A DNA stretch of 64,000 bases, from NCBI GenBank assembly GCA_035048485.1, contig CM068583.1, forward strand, positions 44,173,042-44,237,041. Direction: 5' to 3'. The position numbers were made by a program, and so were the translations under genes. The notes under the pieces were generated by a model. It did not search any database. It saw nothing but the letters and a program-made list of their open reading frames with translations, and was not told the origin of the DNA. This DNA comes from Pteria penguin. Taxonomy: Eukaryota > Mollusca > Bivalvia > Pterioida > Pteriidae. Of this stretch, positions 60,101 through 64,000 are shown one piece after another. How positions within the stretch are numbered: position 1 is the first letter of the stretch; each line of letters begins with the position of its first letter.

Positions 60101-62413
60101 AAAGGTATTGTATTACAGTTCAAGAGCGCTTCGAAAAAAAAGGTTCTTTGACGCCATCTTTTGGACCCCTCAAAGTCAAACAATATCGATCATACTATGG
60201 TCATGGGCATCATATGTGCGAAGTATCAGGATTCAATAACGAAAAGGCTTCGAATTCCAATCAATATACAACTTTCAAGGAACAAAGTCCTGTGACCTTG
60301 ACATCCAAAACAAAAGGAATCTCCTTGGGATGTGGGAGTCCTACGTGTGATGCATGACGACTTTAAGGATGTGAAACTGTGAGGTGCTGTTCGAAAAAAA
60401 TCCCACTTCTGAAAGACCGTCAGACAGAATGAACCAAGTGTAACCACAACAACCATACCTTTTAAATCTGAAGGATTATCGAAGTACCGTGTACGGCAAC
60501 TTGTAATATGGTTGGTTGGTTGATGTTTTACGTCGCTTTCAACAATTTTTCAGGTATATAGCGACATGGAAGGAGGAGGTGACCAACCTCTAAACGAAGA
60601 GGCGCAACCCGGGAATCGAACCCGGAATGTCGAAGCGCTTAACCGCTACACTAAGCCTGCCCCAGCAACTTGTATTATGCGATGTACTCTTACGCGTACA
60701 GGAGGAAATCAACTGGTATAAATCTGTTGGTTGATTTGTGTTTTACGTCGCTTTCAACAATGTTTCAGTTATATCGCGACATGGAAGCAGGAGATAACCG
60801 ACCTCTTAAACATAGTGGCGCAACCCGGGAATCGAACCCGGATCGTCGGCGCCGCAATCCAAGCGCTTAACCACTACACCAAGCCTGCCCCTGGTATAAA
60901 TCTGTGTGCAATAATGTTAATAAAACCCAATATAGTAACAGATATTAAACACGATAAATTACTGAATATTATCTTAAAACAGTTTAAATCATACTCTTTA
61001 ATAATATTACAGGTAATGCATTATGAAGATATCGCTGCAAAAAATTGGACTAAGTCTTAAGACACTGTCCTATGACAGAAATCTGCTTGAATTTTTAATT
61101 ACTGAAAGTACTTTTATGATAATTTATAATTTCCCAACCTAAAAGAAGAGGGGTGGGGTAGGGATGTCTACATTGATATTTTAATATGATATGCACGATA
61201 ACTAATGGTACTGTAACGTACTGTGTCTACAATTAATAACTCTGTTAGGCAAGTTAGTAATGCAATATAGCTTGTTACTATTTCACACCAGAAATAAGTA
61301 TGATTATTTTTTATATCTAAATAAATACTTACCTCCTGTCTTTCAATTTGCTGGTTGGTGGCTTGTTGAAGTTGACGTTCTAGAGTATCCCAATCAAGGT
61401 TTGGTAACGCAGTCTCTATGTTATAAACATCAAAATCACCTTCATGGTCTTCCTTGCTATTCGGCGAGATTTCCTGTGTTTTAGACTTAATCACCTCATT
61501 ATCATTTTGACCTTGAATTGTCGCTTTAGAGGACAATTCACTTTGCCTATTTAATGCATTACAGTTCACATCATTATTTAAGTCACTGAACATCGCGTTC
61601 ACATCAAGGGTTGCTTCATTAGGTGTATTCATTTCTGAGGATTGTTTAGAACTTTCTCCACTACTAGAACAATCCCGGTCTCTATGAAGACCTAAAGGCA
61701 GGGCATTGGCGTTTATTTTTTTGAGTTCTGCAAACTCTTGGGCTATACTTAAGTAATTAATTTTGCGCAATCGTCTATTAAATTCTTCTTCAGTTTCATC
61801 CGGATTTCTTTGGATTCCTGAAGAAGCGGAGGACAGATAGAAGTGTTTGCTAGATAGGTCTGTCCTTTGAACAATCTCTACTTCACTTTCTGCTAATTCT
61901 CGCAATGGGACAGAAACCTCAGAATAATCCGATGCTATAGAAACACAATCAACATCACTGTCTCCTTTCACTTTCCCTAGCAACTTGTGTGACGGTGAAT
62001 GATAGCCTGAGTAAACTCTGTCGTCTTCTGGAGTAGAATCGTGTGAGTGCGACTGAGTATTCTCCTCAGGAGTAGAATGCGATGTCGTTCCAGACAAATA
62101 AATGTTCGTATTTTCAGTTTCACTATCATTGTCATTAGTAATCACAATACCCACATTATAGGTAGCGGTATCGTCTACCAATTTGAAATCTGATGTAGAA
62201 ATTGACCGATCGTTGACGAATGAAGCCGACTCTATGTCCTTCAACACAGATACTGGAGAAGATTTGTCACTGTTACATACCTCCCCTGGAGTAAATGGGG
62301 CAGAGTTTCCCTTTTCAGTTCCTTTGTCTTTCTCTGTGTCGTCTATATCGTCCTGACTCGGTAAGATTCTTTCTCCTTTTTTCTTCACATATGTTCGCCA
62401 CGCTCTTTGAATG
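38706..62413 (-). CDS. SCHIP1: IQCJ-SCHIP1-type protein (IQ motif plus schwannomin-interacting domain); 5' end outside window
   Basis: Minus-strand exons are 62413-61333, 44371-44162, 43381-43238, 42543-42472, 39564-39447, 39108-39015 and 38769-38706; all junction phases fit. The 5' exon begins with an IQ motif ([11 protein letters not shown]) and holds a conserved-looking [20 protein letters not shown] block. It ends [10 protein letters not shown]...IERQE, matching the PPMDWEALEKHL region I recall from SCHIP1. Downstream come [61 protein letters not shown] and [14 protein letters not shown], an unmistakable SCHIP1 C-terminal coiled coil. The protein ends [21 protein letters not shown]1 binds schwannomin/merlin and FEZ1, and IQCJ-SCHIP1 associates with ankyrin G and calmodulin in vertebrate neurons. 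An alternative first exon lies at 48327-47824. The 13-kb intron hosts two SINEs and other repeats. Confidence 0.93.
39015..39108 (-). CDS. SCHIP1: SCHIP1-type gene, LNEELVQLL exon
   Basis: It is a 94-bp exon with phase 1 in and phase 2 out (acceptor tttatag, donor GTACTG). It encodes [20 protein letters not shown] and [10 protein letters not shown], the most diagnostic SCHIP1 stretch. Confidence 0.95.
39447..39564 (-). CDS. SCHIP1: SCHIP1-type gene, coiled-coil exon
   Basis: Acceptor cacag is at 39566-39565 and donor GTAAGT starts at 39446; it leaves phase 1. It encodes [17 protein letters not shown] and [18 protein letters not shown]. Confidence 0.93.
40085..40330. repeat. Degenerate dispersed repeat
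   Basis: Phrases such as gggggccttttatgtggcaa, 'catatacc' and 'ctggactgacctcc' resemble an inverted, diverged relative of 10230-10410 (gggatcttttatgtgccaca ... 'cggctccac'). Similarity is weak. Confidence 0.4.
41108..41975. repeat. Dispersed repeat with GGCCCAAGTGGGCC end
   Basis: The left end reads aacaagaggcccaagtgggc followed by ctatatcgctcacc, the inverted form of the right end at 2925-2950. The right end has tatgacaatagctctcctga, the inverted form of 1495-1520. The body is shared with 27.14-28.04 kb. It lies in an intron of the SCHIP1-type gene. A short end-only relic occurs at 43480-43515. Confidence 0.85.
42472..42543 (-). CDS. SCHIP1: SCHIP1-type gene, 24-codon exon
   Basis: It encodes [20 protein letters not shown] and IAEI. 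The acceptor is atttacag and the donor GTAAGT, in phase 0-0. It matches the MQVEVEKQNRKKSPVADL segment of SCHIP1 from memory. The plus-strand ORF here is a shadow. Confidence 0.92.
43238..43381 (-). CDS. SCHIP1: SCHIP1-type gene, acidic/basic helix exon
   Basis: It has 48 codons in phase 0-0, with acceptor ttttgtcag and donor GTATTG. It runs [20 protein letters not shown] to ALAQ, corresponding to the [20 protein letters not shown] region of SCHIP1. Confidence 0.93.
43640..43800. repeat. SINE-like dispersed repeat (gatccctca...ccgtt type), copy 1
   Basis: It shares aaccga(a/g)g.ccc.cg, gtg.cacgtaa.agatccctca, 'gggtgggtccgtt' and 'acgtgaaata' with 54845-55010. Both copies have the same orientation. 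It is non-coding. Confidence 0.75.
44162..44371 (-). CDS. SCHIP1: SCHIP1-type gene, AQRNDREEI exon
   Basis: It has 70 codons in phase 0-0, with acceptor ttgcag and donor GTATTG. It encodes [15 protein letters not shown], then [20 protein letters not shown], both strongly conserved in SCHIP1. It is the common acceptor for both upstream exons. Confidence 0.93.
44492..44608. repeat. (AT)n microsatellites
   Basis: A 69-bp AT run at 44492-44561 and a second at 44586-44608 are separated by aattccggcgcgattctctc. They lie just upstream of the AQRNDREEI exon in the SCHIP1-type gene. Confidence 0.97.
45625..45634. promoter_or_regulatory. TCTCGCGAGA palindrome (BANP/ZBTB33-type promoter motif)
   Basis: A perfect TCTCGCGAGA lies 5 bp before the ATG of the candidate first exon at 45639. 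In vertebrates this word marks many housekeeping start sites; its use here is inferred. Confidence 0.5.
45639..45716 (+). CDS. Candidate first coding exon of an unrecognised plus-strand gene
   Basis: ATG GCT GAC starts 26 codons ([20 protein letters not shown]..) ending at a perfect GTAAGT donor at 45717. TCTCGCGAGA is just upstream. A possible acceptor atgttag 47 bp downstream opens a frame reading [18 protein letters not shown]. That frame is preserved in the diverged copy near 57.8 kb. It could be a genuine small gene, or a sequence duplicated with a mobile element. No family is recognised. Confidence 0.35.
45891..46215. repeat. 81-bp minisatellite x 4
   Basis: tatgacccatacaacacatc starts at 45892, 45972, 46053 and 46134, a period of about 81 bp. 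It shares 'caatgcttacccctg' and 'catgtaatgata' with the following 64-bp array. 81 is a multiple of three, so the frames stay open for about 109 codons; they are not genes. Confidence 0.95.
46216..47566. repeat. 64-bp minisatellite, about 21 units
   Basis: The unit contains tatgactgctataataccaa, tgcttacccctgtattcccc and atgtaatgatattgcttatc. Consecutive starts at 46306 and 46370 give 64 bp. It continues for a partial unit after the inserted hairpin (47668-47760). It occupies the intron between the alternative first exon and the AQRNDREEI exon of the SCHIP1-type gene. Confidence 0.95.
47567..47667. mobile_element. Foldback/MITE insertion inside the 64-bp array (perfect 34-bp arms)
   Basis: Arms 47567-47600 and 47634-47667 are perfect reverse complements (left begins acgtagtccgacaaatctga); the loop is 33 bp. 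It interrupts the minisatellite, and GTGTA occurs on both sides (47562-47566 and 47666-47670), a possible 5-bp duplication. It is non-coding. Confidence 0.9.
47824..48327 (-). CDS. SCHIP1: SCHIP1-type gene, alternative first exon (168 codons)
   Basis: ATG 48327-48325 opens 168 codons ending HLHCSENTE, followed by GTAAGC at 47823. Phase 0 matches the AQRNDREEI exon, giving a 401-residue short isoform. It has a basic N-terminus ([20 protein letters not shown]), then acidic stretches such as [15 protein letters not shown]. It has no IQ motif and no resemblance to the 61.3-62.4 kb exon. The lack of an acceptor-like AG with a polypyrimidine tract near the ATG supports a first exon, but transcription is not shown. 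Confidence 0.8.
48328..51950. other. Large intron / 5' flank of the alternative SCHIP1 exon
   Basis: No recognisable exon, RNA gene or long repeat. A poly-A tract lies at 51099-51125. The part just above 48327 would be the promoter of the short isoform; no TATA box is convincing. Confidence 0.45.
51954..52304 (-). pseudogene. LINE 3'-end relic (Cys-His C-terminal motif)
   Basis: The minus frame reads [20 protein letters not shown] and [20 protein letters not shown], the arrangement of the C-terminal CxxC...H...C-type motif of many LINE ORF2 proteins (last Cys replaced by Asn). No RT domain remains nearby. Adjacent minus ORF 52320-52541 may be an older part of the same element. Confidence 0.75.
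53554..53672. repeat. Long near-perfect palindrome (53/57-bp arms, 9-nt loop)
   Basis: Left arm is 53554-53606 and right arm 53616-53672. They are identical on inversion except for a 4-base ttcc insertion in the right arm; the loop is acggtgaaa. Within each arm ctcttgtacaagatgatgat itself contains a short inverted repeat (ttgtacaa). It is recent or under constraint, and non-coding. Confidence 0.93.
54160..54690. repeat. Degenerate tandem repeat, about 50-60 bp
   Basis: Variants of gtagactactagacttgatg, 'ccaaggtcatcgtcg' recur about eight times. Units are diverged, and the order breaks up towards 54690. Confidence 0.6.
54845..55010. repeat. SINE-like dispersed repeat, copy 2
   Basis: It contains tttttcggatgagatagtag, aaaccgaggtcccgtg, gtggcacgtaaagatccctc and gtgagtccgttgc. 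It is the cleaner partner of 43640-43800. Confidence 0.75.
55010..57700. other. SCHIP1-type gene intron, no feature recognised
   Basis: AT-rich, without recognisable exons. Near 56935-56995 a gggaatcgaaccccgaacct phrase resembles a decayed tRNA-like B box in inverted orientation, probably an old SINE head. Confidence 0.4.
57716..57962. repeat. Rearranged second copy of the 45.65-45.89 kb sequence
   Basis: 57716-57893 is an inverted copy of about 45717-45890, including the gccgatcgtttgctt and ggaattgtggccct stretches. 57905-57962 is a direct copy of the exon-like 45655-45716 (cagccttcagacggcagatc). The two parts meet near the GTAAGT-like site, so one was inverted relative to the other. Confidence 0.8.
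57976..58012. repeat. Small palindromic insertion
   Basis: cagagacatatatacac and gtgtatatatgtctctg form a 17-bp inverted pair. It is inserted between two copies of an attgcc phrase, where the 45.7-kb copy has an uninterrupted attgccgatcg. It resembles a minute foldback insertion with a short duplication. Confidence 0.75.
58038..58190 (+). pseudogene. LINE ORF2 C-terminal relic
   Basis: The frame reads [20 protein letters not shown] and [13 protein letters not shown], a CxC...H...C motif as at the end of LINE ORF2 proteins. Only about 50 codons remain. Confidence 0.7.
58200..59150. other. Intron segment without recognised feature
   Basis: No coding similarity, tandem repeat or SINE seen. A short poly-A run lies at about 58900. 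Confidence 0.4.
59150..59860. repeat. Dispersed tandem repeat, about 130-160 bp x 4, ending in GGACGGACAGACGGAC
   Basis: aagagaaatctgctta-type phrases occur at about 59335, 59477, 59637 and 59769. Each is followed by 'aaccaaattatt', 'caaggtt', 'actaggt' and 'atgaatgt.tgtgtgaaatatga'. The right end is atggacggacagacggacaa. Confidence 0.8.
60496..60678 (-). mobile_element. Full-length SINE, copy B (inverted)
   Basis: The element spans 60510-60664. The B box complement ggaatcgaacc is at 60612-60622, and the A-box side reads cgcttaaccgctacactaag. The flanks gcaacttgtaatat (60496-60509) and gcaacttgtattat (60665-60678) are a 14-bp duplication with one mismatch. Confidence 0.93.
60713..60905 (-). 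mobile_element. Full-length SINE, copy C (inverted)
   Basis: The element spans 60728-60890 and has the same head and body as copies A and B. The B box complement is at 60828-60838. A perfect 15-bp duplication CTGGTATAAATCTGT lies at 60713-60727 and 60891-60905. It lies 49 bp from copy B in the same orientation but has its own duplication, so it is an independent insertion. Confidence 0.95.
61333..62413 (-). CDS. SCHIP1: SCHIP1-type gene, IQ-motif exon (360 codons)
   Basis: The acceptor tgtaatg/cattacag is at 62415-62414 and the donor GTAAGT starts at 61332. The first base completes an upstream codon, then comes [20 protein letters not shown]. It is a long acidic, Ser/Thr-rich disordered region. 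A Glu/Arg-rich segment ([15 protein letters not shown], exon residues about 208-222) and the terminal [17 protein letters not shown] (about 339-355) are the ordered patches. The exon has no credible start codon, so upstream exons must exist. Confidence 0.9.
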
Positions 62414-63055
62414 CTGTAATGAAATCATTAAATAATTCATACATCTTATAAAACAAAACTGTTCCAAGAGGTATTATCATTATGAAATTCTCTTAAAATG
62501 TAAGAAAAGGTGATACATGATTTTATGCAATACAAAAGAAATGAAATTAATTAGGCATTTGCTTCAATCAACCTATCGAATACTTGAACTTAAGAATGTG
62601 CTTTGAATCAAAGAAAACTAGGAATTTACGTCACTCAATATAATGAAAACTAAAAGAGTCAACAGATCAATGAATCTTCACAGAAAGTAATTCCATTTCT
62701 TTCGGTGCAATGAATTAAAGAACCAATCAGATTAAAACCCCAATCAATGACTAAATCATGGTTAGAGTGCAACGAAGGCTAACAAGACAAAAACGATTTA
62801 TCAGAAACATGACTTCTGTAAAACCGTATCATACAATATGACAATGAATCGCTGATACATTGATATTGCTTTCACAAACTTGACCTCGTATGCCAAAGAA
62901 AAGCGTATATAATATATAGAAATCCATCACAAATTTAAGTTTGGATACAGATTTAAAAATGATGCTTATGTTCTAAACTGCATTTCAGTTAGCTAATAAT
63001 GAAAAGGAAGTAAGAATTAATTTTACACCAACTAAGCCTCTTAAGATGGTACAAT
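62414..63055. other. Intron upstream of the IQ-motif exon
   Basis: AT-rich with no recognised exon. The N-terminal exon(s) of the IQ-containing isoform are not visible here and probably lie beyond the window. Confidence 0.45.
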
Positions 63056-63590
63056 GTAGATACTGTACTGTTTCCTGTCGCAACAGATGGTTTATACAGT
63101 ACTGTTTCCTGTCGCAACAGATGGTAGATACAGTACTGTTTCCTGTCGCAATAGATGGTAGATACAGTACTGTTTCCTGTCGCAATAGATGGTAGATACA
63201 GTACTGTTTCCTGTCGCAACAGATGGTAGATACAGTACTGTTTTCTGTCGCAACAGATGGTAGATACAGTACTGTTTCCTGTCGCAACAGATGGTAGATA
63301 CAGTAGTTTTCTTGCCGCAATAGATGGTAGATACAGTACTGTTTCCTGTCGCAACAGATGGTAGATACAATAGTTTTCTGCCGCAATAGATGGTAGATAC
63401 AGTACTGTTTCCTGTCGCAACAGATGGTAGATACTGTACTGTTTCCTGTCGCAACAGATGGTAGATACAGTACTGTTTCCTGTCGCAACAGATGGTAGAT
63501 ACAGTACTGTTTTCTGTCGCAATAGATGGTAGATACAGTACTGTTTTCTGTCGCAATAGATGGTAAATAGATACAGGACTGTTTCTTGTC
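63056..63590. repeat. 34-bp minisatellite, about 15 units
   Basis: The unit contains actgtttcctgtcgcaacag and atggtagatacagt. Starts at 63071, 63105 and 63139 give 34-bp steps. Two units are shortened or changed (tagttttcttgccgc, tagttttctgccgc). All three minus-strand ORFs with CDRKQYCIYHLL repeats are translations of this array. Confidence 0.95.
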
Positions 63591-63839
63591 ACCATAGGAT
63601 TATTTCATCTACAATGTGTATGACAATGGCTATCGACAAATAAACAGTAATCTGACAAAACTGTATCCATTCCTTCATTTCTTTAAGATTAATTTACAAG
63701 GAAATCCATGCGGCAATCAGAAAAACAGAATCATTTTAAATAATACGAAGAGTTATCACTGCTTCTTTCAAGTAAGCATTATAAGGAAAAATAGGGCACC
63801 GCTAATGGTTGCATGATACGCCCGCATCATGTTAAAATG

Positions 63840-64000
63840 TGGTCTACAAGCCACATCCTTTCATATGACATCATTAAACTTTTGTTCCCCCTTTAGTTAA
63901 GGAGGAAAAGCCCGGACAAGCTATTCCGACATTTTCCCCCACCCTAGGGGCCTGACCCCAATTTTGAAACCCACATGCACAGCTACAAGCCACATCCTTT
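63840..64000. repeat. Direct repeat at the window edge, about 139-bp spacing
   Basis: ctacaagccacatccttt occurs at 63844-63861 and again at 63983-64000, suggesting the first unit of a tandem array that continues outside. The enclosed sequence has ccccctttagttaaggagga and ccctaggggcctgacccc. Confidence 0.6.

Noticed and set aside
62985..63595. Three overlapping 167-177-codon ORFs with CDRKQYCIYHLL repeats
   Set aside because: All three frames stay open because the 34-bp unit lacks stops on that strand; no start context, splice signals or family.

Overview
The window is animal nuclear DNA, most likely from a bivalve mollusc. Intron-rich genes with GT-AG boundaries, metazoan signalling families (alpha-arrestin, SCHIP1) and a dense load of tRNA-derived SINEs, LINE and Penelope-like fragments, MITEs and long minisatellites all point that way. 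The repeat whose ends contain GCTCACCT is one I associate with bivalve genomes. There is no prokaryotic gene organisation, no rRNA and no CRISPR array; the only tRNA-like sequences are SINE heads. The species assignment is inference.

Four gene models could be assembled by hand, and in each the splice phases agree across every junction. (1) Plus strand, 169-10692: six 3'-terminal coding exons of an acidic, Ser-rich protein, tentatively DZIP1-like, with one GC-AG intron. (2) Minus strand, 20247-13161: two exons encoding a secreted protein of about 395 residues. It has six His/Met-rich repeats built on a GP-x-D...LMHGDG core, and I recognise no family for it. (3) Minus strand, 35007-25935: a complete seven-exon arrestin-domain protein of 393 residues with a PPSY motif. 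(4) Minus strand, 62413-38706: an IQCJ-SCHIP1-type gene. An IQ-motif exon and a separate alternative first exon, 13 kb apart, both splice in phase to the same six conserved SCHIP1 exons.

Introns and intergenic spacers are filled with repeats. They include a 9 x 145-bp array whose units carry YY1-like and CCAAT-like words (1.56-2.87 kb) and an 870-bp TA-flanked inverted-repeat element (5.3 kb). A LINE relic lies at 16.6-17.9 kb, a 1.19-kb hAT-like element at 18.7 kb and a Penelope-like relic at 20.7 kb. Three full-length SINEs have target-site duplications (22.7, 60.5 and 60.7 kb), and one 5'-truncated SINE copy has a paralogous empty site (35.6 versus 34.5 kb). Minisatellites have 29-, 34-, 43-, 64- and 81-bp units. 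A perfect 34-bp-arm foldback sits inside the 64-bp array, and a 53-bp-arm palindrome lies at 53.6 kb.

The strongest candidate for something undescribed is the secreted His/Met repeat protein. The second is the apparently native IQCJ-SCHIP1 unit with two alternative 5' exons. The genes show no sign of forming an operon or shared pathway; they look like unrelated neighbours.
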